Assembly: GCA_005787585.1 (NCBI GenBank)
Contig: SYAL01000003.1
Coordinates: forward strand, 1 to 61,590
DNA length: 61,590 nt
Reading direction: 5' to 3'
From: Bacteroidota bacterium
Lineage (GTDB): Bacteria > Bacteroidota > Bacteroidia > B-17B0 > Aurantibacillaceae
The notes under the pieces: model-generated
The model's database searches: none
Told to the model about the DNA's origin: nothing
What the model saw: only the letters and a program-made list of their open reading frames with translations
In this document: positions 1-8,279 of the stretch, one piece after another
Layout: the number at the start of each line of letters is the position of its first letter
Numbering within the stretch: the stretch's first letter is position 1
Made by a program: the position numbers and the translations under genes

Positions 1-1
1 C

Positions 2-328
2 AGTGTAACAGGAACAGATGCCAATGGATGTAAAGGAACCGCAACAGTACAAATAAAAGTAAATACATGCACAGGGATTTCAGAAATAAGTAAAGAAAAC
101 GGAATAAAAATTTATCCTAACCCAAATCAAGGAGAGTTTACAATTATATCTCAGGTAAATATTAATCTTGAATTAATAAATGAATTAGGCCAATTTGTAA
201 GATTGATAAAATTATCAGAAGCAAATAATCGTAAAATTAATATTTCTGAATTATCAAATGGTATTTATTTTTTAATTGGAAAAAAAGATAATTTGAAAGT
301 GAAACAAAAAATTATTGTGACGGAATAA
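2..328 (+). CDS. C-terminal end of a type IX-secreted protein (type A sorting domain), partial
   Basis: The gene enters from the left edge; 108 codons and the stop are visible. The first part (VTGTDANGCKGTATVQ) looks like the end of an Ig-like or PKD-like repeat of surface adhesins. It is followed by a classic type A C-terminal sorting domain: the IYPNPNQGEF motif, an ELGQ strand, a LSNGIYFL strand and a lysine-rich end. In this family the domain directs export through the type IX secretion system and is cleaved at the surface. What the missing N-terminal part does cannot be told. It converges on the DUF4199-like gene, with only 17 bases between the stops. Confidence 0.85.
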   Translation, partial: SVTGTDANGCKGTATVQIKVNTCTGISEISKENGIKIYPNPNQGEFTIISQVNINLELINELGQFVRLIKLSEANNRKINISELSNGIYFLIGKKDNLKVKQKIIVTE

Positions 329-345
329 AAATGTTTTTTAGTGTA

Positions 346-858
346 TCATTTTGAATTTCGTTTCATAATTGAAGCCACTATAAATGCCGAACTAGTGCTT
401 ATTAAAATTGCTGAGAATAATTTACTAGTTGTGGATTTAAATGAAGAAGCGTTATCTATTTGCTCAGCAATAATTTTAACATAATCCTCGACTTTTATTT
501 TACTTTGATTTTTTAAATAAATTAAAAATTTCTCACTATTATAGTAATTTATAGCTAGATTTTTACCAAAGTATTCAAATTCAATGAAATTATAAATCCC
601 TGTAATTATTGCGCTGACCCCAAAAATTGACAGCAGTAGTCGAATAGATTCTTTCCCACTAATCACACCTTTATAATCCTTATCACGAATATGTTTTAAT
701 GCAATAAAATAAAAAGGAATGATTAACAAAACACAACTAATATTAGAGAAATAATAACCAAAATTATTGAGAGAATATCCGCCTAATAAAACGGTTAGTT
801 TGATTGAGATAAAAGTTATGCTATAAATTAAACCATACAATAAGGCTTTTTTATTCAT
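346..858 (-). CDS. Small membrane protein, DUF4199-like
   Basis: A 170-residue protein with about four hydrophobic segments: roughly residues 5-30, 38-55, 72-92 and a C-terminal one at 146-165 followed by KRNSK. The soluble loop at about 95-140 and the overall size resemble the DUF4199 family of Bacteroidota inner-membrane proteins, whose role is unknown. It starts five bases after the rho stop on the same strand, so it is probably co-transcribed with rho. The family assignment rests on general resemblance; the membrane prediction is firm. Confidence 0.6.
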   Translation of the reverse strand: MNKKALLYGLIYSITFISIKLTVLLGGYSLNNFGYYFSNISCVLLIIPFYFIALKHIRDKDYKGVISGKESIRLLLSIFGVSAIITGIYNFIEFEYFGKNLAINYYNSEKFLIYLKNQSKIKVEDYVKIIAEQIDNASSFKSTTSKLFSAILISTSSAFIVASIMKRNSK

Positions 859-863
859 TTTTT

Positions 864-2300
864 TTATCCATTCATACTTATTAGAAATTCTTCGTTAGTT
901 TGGCAGCGACGTAATCTATCTAATAAAAATTCCATCGCTTCTTGAGGATTCATATCACCTAAATGTTTTCTCAATACCCAAAGTCGAGTTAATGTTTCTT
1001 TATCTAATAATAAATCATCGCGACGGGTAGAAGAGGCCAATAAATCTATAGCTGGGTAAATTCTACGATTAGATAATTTTCTATCTAATTGTAATTCCAT
1101 ATTACCTGTTCCTTTAAATTCTTCAAAAATTACTTCATCCATTTTTGAACCAGTTTCAGTTAAGGATGTAGCAAGTATAGTCAATGAACATCCATTTTCT
1201 ACTTTACGGGCAGCACCAAAAAAACGCTTAGGTTTATGTAAGGCATTTGCATCAACTCCACCTGTTAGTACTTTTCCGCTGGCAGGTGATACAGTATTAT
1301 AAGCACGAGCTAATCGAGTAATACTATCTAATAAAATTACCACATCGTGCCCGCATTCAACCATTCGTTTTGCTTTTTCCAAAACAATATTGGCAATTTT
1401 TACGTGTTTTTCAGCGGGCTCGTCAAAAGTACTTGATATAACTTCAGCTTTAACACTTCGTGCCATATCTGTAACCTCTTCTGGTCGTTCATCTATCAAT
1501 AGAATTATTAAATAAATTTCAGGATGATTAAAAGCAATGGCATTTGCAACATCTTTTAAAAGCACAGTTTTACCAGTTTTTGGTTGAGCAACAATAAGTC
1601 CTCGCTGACCTTTACCAATAGGAGAAAATAAATCCATAACACGGGTACTCATGTTTTCTTGAGGATGACCGGTTAATTTAATTTTTTCAAAAGGAAATAA
1701 AGGAGTTAAGTAATCAAAAATAACACGATCACGAACAAAAGATGGATCTCGACCATTTATTTGATCTACTTTAATTAAAGGGAAATATTTTTCACCTTCT
1801 TTCGGTGGTCTAACTCCGCCTTTTACAACATCACCAGGTTTTAAACCAAATAATTTTATTTGCGATTGAGATACATATACATCATCGGGCGAATTTAAAT
1901 AATCGTAATCAGAACTTCTTAAAAAACCATAACCATCAGGCATAATTTCTAATACTCCTGTAACAAATACAATGTTATCAAAATTGTAATATATTTTTTC
2001 AGGCTTTTTTTGAGGTTCGGTTTCAGATTCTTCAGCAGGCATTCCTTGAATTGCACTTGCTTCAGATTCAGAGTCGATTGTATTAATTTCAGTTAATTCA
2101 TCTGTAAAAATAGTTGGTTGAATAACGGTGGGTTTAATAGTTATTTCTTCAGCCACAGAGACTGTTTCTAACTCAGTTAATTCAATAGAAAGGACTTGTT
2201 TCGGTTCTTCGTTAATAAGATCCAATTTAACTTTACGCGGACGTTTTTCTTTTTGAGTTCCCTGTCCTTTTTGGTTTTTTAAATCACCTGAATCAGTCAT
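864..2300 (-). CDS. rho: Transcription termination factor Rho
   Basis: Hexameric RNA-dependent ATPase that ends transcription at unstructured C-rich RNA. Residues 1-105 form a low-complexity, charged extension typical of Bacteroidota Rho. The cold-shock-like RNA-binding domain follows (about 110-185, with [15 protein letters not shown]). The RecA-like motor begins near 195, with the Walker A lysines in QPKTGKT (239-245), the Walker B region [16 protein letters not shown] and the Q/R-loop region GARKVENG-type sequence [11 protein letters not shown]. The C-terminal end is complete, so at 478 residues it is full length for a form with a moderate N-terminal insertion. It heads a unit with the small membrane gene downstream and is divergent from the cold-shock gene across a 505-base AT-rich gap. 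Confidence 0.97.
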   Translation of the reverse strand: MTDSGDLKNQKGQGTQKEKRPRKVKLDLINEEPKQVLSIELTELETVSVAEEITIKPTVIQPTIFTDELTEINTIDSESEASAIQGMPAEESETEPQKKPEKIYYNFDNIVFVTGVLEIMPDGYGFLRSSDYDYLNSPDDVYVSQSQIKLFGLKPGDVVKGGVRPPKEGEKYFPLIKVDQINGRDPSFVRDRVIFDYLTPLFPFEKIKLTGHPQENMSTRVMDLFSPIGKGQRGLIVAQPKTGKTVLLKDVANAIAFNHPEIYLIILLIDERPEEVTDMARSVKAEVISSTFDEPAEKHVKIANIVLEKAKRMVECGHDVVILLDSITRLARAYNTVSPASGKVLTGGVDANALHKPKRFFGAARKVENGCSLTILATSLTETGSKMDEVIFEEFKGTGNMELQLDRKLSNRRIYPAIDLLASSTRRDDLLLDKETLTRLWVLRKHLGDMNPQEAMEFLLDRLRRCQTNEEFLISMNG

Positions 2301-2665
2301 TATTTATTTAATTATTTAATTTGTATTAATAAAACGGTTTAATGCTTAATTAAATTACTTAGAACTTTGATGAAGGATATTAATTTTTTTTGATTATAAT
2401 TTTTTTTGATAAATTGAAGCAAGAATAAGCAACAATTATTATATTAATCAAATTTATTAATAATTAATTTAATAAAAAAATATTTCAGCAAATTATTCAA
2501 TAAAATTTTGTTTAATTATTTATGTTTTTAGTCACAAAATTTATTCTGGAAAAGAAAATAAGCATTAAACTTGAGCATTATAATTTTATATAATTAAGTA
2601 TAACTCAATTATTTTTCGTATTTTATTATATTTAAATATATGATAATCATATAGTTAATTGAATA
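2301..2665. other. AT-rich intergenic region between rho and csp
   Basis: No coding potential is visible in this divergent gap. It is almost entirely A and T with homopolymer runs. One sequence, CAAATTTA at 2449-2456, would read TAAATTTG on the minus strand and could be the -7 box for rho, but no upstream TTTG stands at the right distance, so this is weak. The plus-strand end of the gap holds the csp promoter and leader, listed separately. Confidence 0.5.
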
Positions 2666-2697
2666 TTTGTAAAATCCGATTAAATATTTTAAATTTG
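2666..2697 (+). promoter_or_regulatory. Bacteroidota-type promoter of the cold-shock gene
   Basis: TTTG at 2666-2669 and TAAATTTG at 2690-2697 are separated by 20 bases. This matches the primary sigma promoter pattern of Bacteroidota (TTTG about -33, TAnnTTTG about -7) exactly. The inferred start of transcription is near 2702-2706, giving a leader of about 100 nucleotides before the cold-shock start codon. Transcription start has not been measured; this is inferred from the motif and spacing. Confidence 0.6.
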
Positions 2698-2730
2698 ATT
2701 TAAGCTTAATACATAAGTGATAAAAATAAA

Positions 2731-2784
2731 GTTGAGTCATCCCCTTTTTCTCAGCTTATGTTTTAATAAATAATTTAAAAAGGG
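2731..2784 (+). promoter_or_regulatory. Possible H-type pseudoknot in the csp mRNA leader
   Basis: GTTGAG (2731-2736) can pair with CTCAGC (2750-2755), including one G-U pair, closing a 13-base loop. That loop contains CCCTTTTT (2742-2749), an exact complement of AAAAAGGG (2777-2784), 22 bases before the start codon. Together they form a textbook H-type pseudoknot. An alternative stem uses CATAAG (2712-2717) with CTTATG (2755-2760). Mutually exclusive folds in a cold-shock leader suggest temperature-controlled translation, by analogy with E. coli cspA. This is inference from base pairing only. Confidence 0.4.
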
Positions 2785-2805
2785 AAATAATAAAAATAAA
2801 TTAAA

Positions 2806-2997
2806 ATGGAAAAAGGCACAGTTAAGTTTTTCAATCAAGCAAAAGGCTTTGGTTTTATCAAAGTTGAAGGTTCTGGAAAAGAAGTATTTGTTCATGTATC
2901 TGGAATTAAAGAAGAAATTCGAGAGAACGACGAAGTTGTTTTTGAAATTCAGGAAGGAAAAAAAGGATTAAACGCCGTTGACGTAAAGTTAGCTTAA
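2806..2997 (+). CDS. Cold-shock domain protein, CspA family
   Basis: A 63-residue single cold-shock domain that binds single-stranded nucleic acid and melts mRNA structure. Both RNA-binding motifs are clear: KGFGFIKV (about 13-20, RNP1) and VFVHVSG (27-33, RNP2-like). The opening MEKGTVKFFNQAKGFG is the standard start of the family. Its C-terminus EGKKGLNAVDVKL is the normal end of the domain. It is monocistronic, with its own promoter, a structured leader of about 100 bases and a strong terminator shared with frr. Confidence 0.95.
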   Translation: MEKGTVKFFNQAKGFGFIKVEGSGKEVFVHVSGIKEEIRENDEVVFEIQEGKKGLNAVDVKLA

Positions 2998-3100
2998 TTC
3001 TTTCGGTTAATTAAATTATTGCGATTTCTAAAACTATATATAGCTTAAATTTCAAGTTCAATTTTAAAAATAAATCTCATACTTAATTTTAATTAACAAA

Positions 3101-3130
3101 AAACCCGACTTAATGGCCGGGTTTTTTTAT
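3101..3130. terminator. Bidirectional terminator between csp and frr
   Basis: AAACCCG at 3101-3107 pairs with CGGGTTT at 3118-3124 around a 10-base loop. It is followed by a T run on the plus strand and preceded by an A run, so it can end the csp transcript and the converging frr transcript. The GC core stands out in this AT-rich background. Confidence 0.85.
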
Positions 3131-3142
3131 TAAGATAATTAA

Positions 3143-3703
3143 TTAAATAGTCATAATTTCTTTTTCTTTTTGTTCAATATGTTTGTCAACTTTTAAAACG
3201 TTGGCGTCGGTTAAATTTTGAATTTTATTTTCGCCATCTTTTGCCATATCTGCTGGTAAGCCATTTTTTTGTAATTTTTTTATATACTCCATAGCTTCTT
3301 TTCTTAATGAACGAATTCCTACTTTGGCATCTTCACCAAATCCTTTCGCTGTTTTAACTAATTGTTTTCGTCGTTCTTCAGTCAATGCAGGAACTACTAT
3401 ACGAATAATAATCCCATCATTTTGAGGGTTAAATCCGAGATTAGCAGCTTGAATTGCTTTTTCAATAGGAGTTAACATACTTTTTTCCCAAGGTTGAATA
3501 ATTAAAGTTCGAGAATCTTGTGAATTAATGTTTGCAGTGTTACTTAAAGGCACCTTACTACCATAATAATCTACCATAATATTTTCTAACATACTCGGAC
3601 TTGCTTTTCCAGCACGAACTTTTTGTAATTCAACTTCTAAATGAGCGATGGTTTTTTCCATTCCAGTTTTTGAGGAGTCTAATATTGTTTGAATATCTAC
3701 CAT
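3143..3703 (-). CDS. frr: Ribosome recycling factor
   Basis: Splits post-termination ribosomes together with EF-G. The 186-residue length is the family norm. Typical sequence is seen at the start (MEKTIAHLEVELQKVRAGKASP), in the middle (VPLSNTANINSQDSRTL, then IQPWEKSMLTPIEKAI) and in the helix rich in basic residues (LTEERRKQLVKTAKGFGEDA, about 110-130). It begins nine bases after the stop of the cysteine desulfurase gene on the same strand, so the two are likely co-transcribed. Bacteroidota often have pyrH before frr, but here it is preceded by a NifS-like gene. Confidence 0.97.
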   Translation of the reverse strand: MVDIQTILDSSKTGMEKTIAHLEVELQKVRAGKASPSMLENIMVDYYGSKVPLSNTANINSQDSRTLIIQPWEKSMLTPIEKAIQAANLGFNPQNDGIIIRIVVPALTEERRKQLVKTAKGFGEDAKVGIRSLRKEAMEYIKKLQKNGLPADMAKDGENKIQNLTDANVLKVDKHIEQKEKEIMTI

Positions 3704-3712
3704 AATTTTAAT

Positions 3713-4846
3713 TTATTTTTTAGTAAAAATTTTTTTTAATACTCCTATCACAGTATCTATTTCTTTTTTTGTATTGTATTTACAAAAACTGAACCTAACC
3801 GATGCTTTTGTCATATCGATTCCTAAACCCCTTAAAACATGACTACCTTGATTACTACCACTGCTACAGGCGCTTCCACCACTAGCTGCTATGCCAGCAA
3901 TATCTAAATTAAATAAAACCATTTCTGCATCTGGGTGATGAGGAAACCTGCAGTTTAAAACGGTGTACAATGATTTATCGTGGGAAGTTTCGCCATTAAA
4001 TTCGATACCCGGAATTTGGATAGTAATTTGTTCGCGCATATAATCTTTTAATTCCATTATAAGTTTTTGATGTAAATTCATTTCTGAATAGCAAGTTTCT
4101 AAAGCCTTTGCCAATCCAACAATTCCTGGAACATTTTCTGTACCTCCACGCATATTTCTTTCTTGAGCTCCGCCATTAATAAAAGGAGTAATTTTAAATC
4201 GATGGTTAACATATAAAAATCCAACTCCTTTTGGCCCATGAAATTTATGAGCAGCACAGGTAACAAAATGAACTTTAGTTTCTTTTAAATTAAGCGGATA
4301 ATGTCCCATTGTTTGAACAGTATCACTGAAGAAAATCGCGTCATATTTTTCGCATAATTCGCCTACTTCATTTATAGGCAAAAGAGTTCCTATTTCGTTA
4401 TTTGCGTGCATCAGAGAGACAAGGCTACGAGAGTTATTTTTTAATAGTTCTTCTAAATGATCTAAATTAATATTCCCTTTTTTGTCATTAGAAACCCAGC
4501 TTGCTTTTATTTTACCTGCTTTTTCAAGAATTTTAATTGTATGCTCAACGGCATGGTGTTCGATTTGACTTGAAATTACATGGCTAATTTTATAAGTATC
4601 TATTGTTTGACAAATAGCCATATTGTCGGCTTCTGTTCCGCCTGAAGTAAAAAATATTTCAGCTGGTGAAACATTTAATAGTTTTGCAACACTTTTTCTG
4701 GCAATTTCAATAGCAGATCTTGTTTTTCTGCCATAACCATGTATAGAAGAAGGGTTACCATAATTTTCAGTAAATAATGGCATCATCGCATTTAATACAT
4801 CTTCATCAAGTTTTGTTGCAGCAGCGTTATCTAAATATATTTTCAT
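3713..4846 (-). CDS. Cysteine desulfurase, NifS/IscS family
   Basis: PLP enzyme that takes sulfur from cysteine for Fe-S clusters or tRNA thiolation. At 377 residues it is of normal size. The PLP lysine is K201 in CAAHKFHGPKG, preceded by the aspartate of FFSDTVQ and the histidine of QIEHHAVEH. The mobile catalytic cysteine is C327 in GGSACSSGS, a group I (IscS/NifS-like) loop. The N-terminus IYLDNAAATKLDEDV is typical. It is the first gene of the unit with frr. A second Fe-S assembly gene, Nfu, lies far off at 47748. Whether it serves Fe-S clusters generally or tRNA modification cannot be told. Confidence 0.93.
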   Translation of the reverse strand: MKIYLDNAAATKLDEDVLNAMMPLFTENYGNPSSIHGYGRKTRSAIEIARKSVAKLLNVSPAEIFFTSGGTEADNMAICQTIDTYKISHVISSQIEHHAVEHTIKILEKAGKIKASWVSNDKKGNINLDHLEELLKNNSRSLVSLMHANNEIGTLLPINEVGELCEKYDAIFFSDTVQTMGHYPLNLKETKVHFVTCAAHKFHGPKGVGFLYVNHRFKITPFINGGAQERNMRGGTENVPGIVGLAKALETCYSEMNLHQKLIMELKDYMREQITIQIPGIEFNGETSHDKSLYTVLNCRFPHHPDAEMVLFNLDIAGIAASGGSACSSGSNQGSHVLRGLGIDMTKASVRFSFCKYNTKKEIDTVIGVLKKIFTKK

Positions 4847-5048
4847 TTATTGCAAATAGTTGCTGTAAATTTAACTAAAACCTTTCATAAAAAGAATTGT
4901 GATTTTATCTTCAAGTAATTTATTTTTTTTGCTTTACCAAGCCATTAGTTATTTGAAAAAAATTATGCACAAATTATTTTAATTTTGATATTGTATAGCT
5001 TAATATATTGTGATATTTATTAAATTTGAAAAAAAAATTCAAAATAAG

Positions 5049-5708
5049 ATGAAGTTAAAATTTATTTTTTTATGTTTATTTTTTGTAAATTATTTTTTGA
5101 TTTTTTTTCAATGTTCAAGTAACAAAGTTGTTCCTAATATTTGTTTTAACAAAGATATTTTACCTATTTTTATTTCTAAATGTACAACAAGTGGATGTCA
5201 TTCTAGTATAAGTGGTCAAAAAGCAATTGGCGGTGATTTTACAACCTATGAGGGAATATTAAAAAAAGTAAAGCCACATTATCCGTTATTAAGTGATGTT
5301 TACACAGAGTGTAATGGAAAAAATCCAAATATGCCTCCTGCACCAAATACTCCTCTAACGACTAAAGAACTAGATTATATTAAATATTGGATTCATATTG
5401 GTGCCAAAAATACAATTGATTGTGGAGGTTATGAATGCGATACTACAAATATTTCCTTTTCGAAACGAATTCAACCATTATTAAAAACATGGTGTATTGG
5501 ATGTCACAATTCTAATAATTCTGGAGGTGGATTTGATTTGTCAGATTATGAAGGAGTTAAAAAATCAATTATCCCAAACAATCGTTTAATTGGAAGTGTA
5601 TTCCAATTAATTAATTTTGATCCGATGCCAAAGGGTAAAAGTAAATTAAATGATTGTGATTTAATAGCTATAAAAAAATGGGTAAATGAAGGATATCAAA
5701 ATAATTAA
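5049..5708 (+). CDS. Exported protein with two cytochrome c-like haem domains
   Basis: A 219-residue exported protein. I chose the ATG at 5049 because it gives a clean signal segment (MKLKFIFLCLFFVNYFLIFF) with Cys22 as a possible but atypical lipobox. The body is an internal duplication. Copy one has C45-TTSG-C50-H51, a CX4CH motif, and Met95 in NMPPAP. Copy two has C149-IG-C152-H153, a normal CXXCH, and Met193 in DPMPKG. Each copy starts with an ILPIF/IQPLL helix, then a GGDF/GGGF turn with a YEG helix, and ends with KYWIHIGA/KKWVNEG. The pattern resembles the planctomycete-type cytochrome domain. It begins a three-gene unit with a barrel and a YceI protein. Function is unknown; it is presumably electron transfer. 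Confidence 0.75.
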   Translation: MKLKFIFLCLFFVNYFLIFFQCSSNKVVPNICFNKDILPIFISKCTTSGCHSSISGQKAIGGDFTTYEGILKKVKPHYPLLSDVYTECNGKNPNMPPAPNTPLTTKELDYIKYWIHIGAKNTIDCGGYECDTTNISFSKRIQPLLKTWCIGCHNSNNSGGGFDLSDYEGVKKSIIPNNRLIGSVFQLINFDPMPKGKSKLNDCDLIAIKKWVNEGYQNN

Positions 5709-5719
5709 ATAATAATTAA

Positions 5720-6604
5720 ATGAGAATAATTTATTTTATATTTTTTTGTTTTTTAATTTCAGTCTTATTAAAAGCACAAGATAATCCTGAAGATTTATTA
5801 AAAATGGTTGAGCCGCTTCAAAAAAAAGAATTTACTATTTCAACATTTAAAACAACACGATTAGTTAATTTTCATACAACTGAAGTTTTAAATCGCCGCA
5901 GTTTGGATTTTAGAATTTCACATCGTTTTGGAGATATTAATTCAGGCGCATATAATGCATGGGGAATTGATGGTGGAGCAAATATCCGTTTAGCATTAGA
6001 ATATAGTCACGATGGCCGTTTTATGTTTGGCTTAGGAAGAACTTCTTCAAAAAAAATTGTTGATGGTTTCATAAAATATCAACTTATAAGGCAAACTACT
6101 GATTATTCAATGCCAATTAGCCTTACACTTTTTTCAGGGGCATATCATACTTTTGAAATAGCTCAGATAAGTAGCTTTAATAAATATCAATTAAATGTAG
6201 ATCGTATATCATATTGTAACCAAATAATGGTGGCTCGTAAATTCAATTCTAATTTATCTATTCAGTTAAGTGCTAACATAGTTCATTTTAATTTAGTTGA
6301 TAATTTGACTGATGATAATACTGTTTTAATAGCGGGAATTGTGGGGCGTTATAAAATCACTCCCCGTCAAGCAATTACTTTAGAGTATGGTTATCGAATT
6401 AATAAATATAGCAGTAATTCATATTACGATAGTTTTGCAATCGGATACGATTTAGAAACTGGAGGACATGTATTTCAGGTTCATTTAACAAATTCTTTTG
6501 GCTTAACTGAAAATGAATATTTTATATATACCAGAACTAGTTGGTTAAATTTAGGGGTAAGATTAGGTTTTAACATTTCTAGAGGATTTAGTTTACAAAA
6601 ATGA
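5720..6604 (+). CDS. DUF5777-like outer-membrane beta-barrel protein
   Basis: A 294-residue protein with a signal peptide (MRIIYFIFFCFLISVLLKAQ). The mature part alternates hydrophobic and polar residues as beta-strands and ends with an aromatic strand. The region TFKTTRLVNFHTTEVLNRRS followed by LDFRISHRFGDI is characteristic of the DUF5777 barrel family of Bacteroidota. Members are often found beside cytochrome-like and YceI genes, as here: 11 bases after the cytochrome gene and overlapping the YceI start by four bases (ATGA). Substrate and role are unknown. The neighbours suggest an envelope redox or small-molecule uptake system, but that is inference. Confidence 0.7.
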   Translation: MRIIYFIFFCFLISVLLKAQDNPEDLLKMVEPLQKKEFTISTFKTTRLVNFHTTEVLNRRSLDFRISHRFGDINSGAYNAWGIDGGANIRLALEYSHDGRFMFGLGRTSSKKIVDGFIKYQLIRQTTDYSMPISLTLFSGAYHTFEIAQISSFNKYQLNVDRISYCNQIMVARKFNSNLSIQLSANIVHFNLVDNLTDDNTVLIAGIVGRYKITPRQAITLEYGYRINKYSSNSYYDSFAIGYDLETGGHVFQVHLTNSFGLTENEYFIYTRTSWLNLGVRLGFNISRGFSLQK

Positions 6605-7155
6605 AAAATAGTATAAAAAAAATTATTAGTTTATTTTTATTTGGCATGCCATTTTTATTTAGCGCTCAAATATATATCGGACAAAAATGTAACATTTCTT
6701 TTTTTAGCAGGACACCACTAGAAGATATAGATGCGACTAACACAAACACAAAACCTGTTTTCAATTCTAAAAATGGAATGTTTGTAATTAAGGCATCTCA
6801 AACCGATTTTAATTTTAAATCAGGTTTAATGCAAACTCATTACAATGAAAATTATGTTGAAAGTGAGAAGTATCCATCGGTAACTTTTTCTGGAAAATTA
6901 AATGAGGTTTTAGATTATACTAAGAACGGAAAATACGATGTAACAATATCTGGAAATCTTGATTTGCATGGAGTATCATTATTCAGAACCGTTGCTGGTA
7001 AAATTGAAGTAAGAGATGAAAAAATAATTATGGAATCAAAATTTGATATTAAAGTTGCTGACCATAAAATTTTAATACCAACCATATTATATCAAAAAAT
7101 AGCTGAGATTATTCACGTTAATTTTAGTGCTGAATTGGTTCTTAAAAAAAATTAA
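6601..7155 (+). CDS. YceI family periplasmic protein
   Basis: A 184-residue protein with signal peptide ending near FSAQ (about residue 23) and a lipocalin-like YceI domain over the rest. Family features include ISFFSRTPLEDIDATN near the start, FKSGLMQTHYNENYVES in the middle (the M/H helix) and FSGKLN and DLHGVS strands. YceI proteins bind isoprenoid or other amphiphilic molecules in the periplasm. Its start overlaps the DUF5777 stop by four bases, indicating translational coupling. Its stop overlaps the stop of the converging small ORF. Confidence 0.85.
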   Translation: MKNSIKKIISLFLFGMPFLFSAQIYIGQKCNISFFSRTPLEDIDATNTNTKPVFNSKNGMFVIKASQTDFNFKSGLMQTHYNENYVESEKYPSVTFSGKLNEVLDYTKNGKYDVTISGNLDLHGVSLFRTVAGKIEVRDEKIIMESKFDIKVADHKILIPTILYQKIAEIIHVNFSAELVLKKN

Positions 7156-7313
7156 CTTACTGTTTCAATTTTTAAAATTTTACATCTTTCGTTGCCTTTA
7201 TCTTTTTTCATTTTCTGATTTTTTAACTGTCGAACTAAATCATCAAAATTTTGATTTTTTTTAAGTTCAGCTTGAGTGATTTTTTGACGATTTAATTTAA
7301 ACTCTATTTTCAT
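7152..7313 (-). CDS. Small basic ORF overlapping the ECF sigma gene
   Basis: A 53-codon reading frame from an ATG at 7313 (MKIEFKLNRQKITQ) that overlaps the last 17 bases of the ECF sigma gene and ends at the YceI stop. It is charged and lysine-rich, without a membrane segment, so it is not a classical membrane anti-sigma factor. The overlap would allow translational coupling. I do not recognise the sequence. It could be a real small partner of the sigma factor or a chance frame in AT-rich DNA. Confidence 0.35.
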   Translation of the reverse strand: MKIEFKLNRQKITQAELKKNQNFDDLVRQLKNQKMKKDKGNERCKILKIETVS

Positions 7314-7890
7314 AAGAAGTTTTATATTTTGATAATTCAATTTTTAATTTTTCTAAAATTCGAAACATTTTTACTTTGGCATTAACCTCAGTAATATTTA
7401 ATATTTCGGCGATTTCTTTATAAGGGCGTTTTTCAAAAAAACGCATTTCAACTAATTGAAGATCAGTAGATTTTAGTTTTAGAATTAATTTTTTAATTAT
7501 GGGGATGTATTCCTCAAAAAACAATTCATTAGTTTCTTCGCAAATAAAATGAAGATCGCCAATATCTGCATTAACCATGCGATGAGTTTTATTAGTTCTA
7601 AAAACTTGCATTAATTCGTTGTGAGCAATACGAAATAACCAACTTGAGAAAGGTAAGCCCATATAAATATATTTGTTAAGATTAGTCATAGCTTTTAAAA
7701 ATACCTGAGAAGTAATATCAAAAGCCACATCTTTACTAGCCATACGATTATAAATATAATTAAATATTTGCTCGTAGTATTTAGTATACAATGGCGCAAA
7801 TTGGTTTGGATTAGTTTTAGCAGCTTCAATTATTAATAATTCCTCTTGTAACTGTTCGTTACTCTGATGAAAATTCAAGTTGATTGCCAT
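7297..7890 (-). CDS. ECF-type RNA polymerase sigma factor
   Basis: A 197-residue sigma-70 family regulator with only regions 2 and 4. Region 2 (about 25-95) includes FAPLYTKYYEQIFNYIYNRM, the core-binding DVAFDITSQVFLKAM and the -10 reading LPFSSWLFRIAHNELMQVFR. Region 4 (about 125-190) has LQLVEMRFFEKRPYKEIAEI with the helix-turn-helix NITEVNAKVKMFRILEKLK. No transmembrane anti-sigma gene follows, only a small basic ORF. Upstream lies a 389-base non-coding stretch with three phased repeats, a candidate control site. Target genes are unknown; the converging cytochrome-DUF5777-YceI unit is a neighbour but not necessarily a target. Confidence 0.92.
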   Translation of the reverse strand: MAINLNFHQSNEQLQEELLIIEAAKTNPNQFAPLYTKYYEQIFNYIYNRMASKDVAFDITSQVFLKAMTNLNKYIYMGLPFSSWLFRIAHNELMQVFRTNKTHRMVNADIGDLHFICEETNELFFEEYIPIIKKLILKLKSTDLQLVEMRFFEKRPYKEIAEILNITEVNAKVKMFRILEKLKIELSKYKTSYENRV

Positions 7891-8279
7891 AATTTCTGAG
7901 TTTTAATTGATTACATAACTTATAATCAAATTAAACCAGTAAGGTTTCGCCAAAATGTCAAATAACGTTTACATCATAAGTAAGTGCTTGGTAATCAGTT
8001 ACATTATTTTTTATAAAAATGAGTGAAAAGCCTATTTCAATGAGTGAAAAAGGTATTTTAATGAGTGAAACTGATGTTTTTATTTTTTAATAAGTTGATT
8101 TTTGCATGTTTTTGAAAAATTTTATAGACCTTAATTAGGGAAAATAATATTGGAAAAGTAAAACTTAAATATTTTAAATATTTAGAATTAATTTAACAAA
8201 ACTAAACTTAACTTTTTGAAAGTGTAGTTATAAAAACGAAATCAAATAAAAGAAATTTAATAATTTTTTAAAAGACGAA
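7891..8279. other. Intergenic region upstream of the sigma gene
   Basis: A 389-base stretch between the ECF sigma start and the ferredoxin stop. It has no convincing protein gene. The notable content is the phased repeat at 8018-8070. TAGTTTTG on the minus strand (8197-8204) matches a -7 box but has no partner at the expected distance. The rest is AT-rich without clear signal. Confidence 0.6.
8018..8070. repeat. Three direct repeats of an 11-mer with 21-bp period
   Basis: AATGAGTGAAA occurs exactly at 8018-8028, 8039-8049 and 8060-8070. The start-to-start spacing is 21 bases each time, two helical turns, so all copies face the same side of DNA. They lie about 130-180 bases upstream of the sigma start; read towards that gene they are TTTCACTCATT. 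The same stretch is open for 23 codons on the plus strand (three MSE starts, ending in TAA at 8088-8090). Phased binding sites seem likelier than a peptide. Confidence 0.75.

Noticed and set aside
5010..5048. ATG at 5010 as start of the cytochrome-like protein
   Set aside because: It puts a charged stretch before the signal segment. The ATG at 5049 gives a normal signal peptide.
8018..8070. The three 11-mers as a CRISPR array
   Set aside because: Repeats of 11 bases and spacers of 10 are far too short, the spacers are partly alike, and no cas gene is present.
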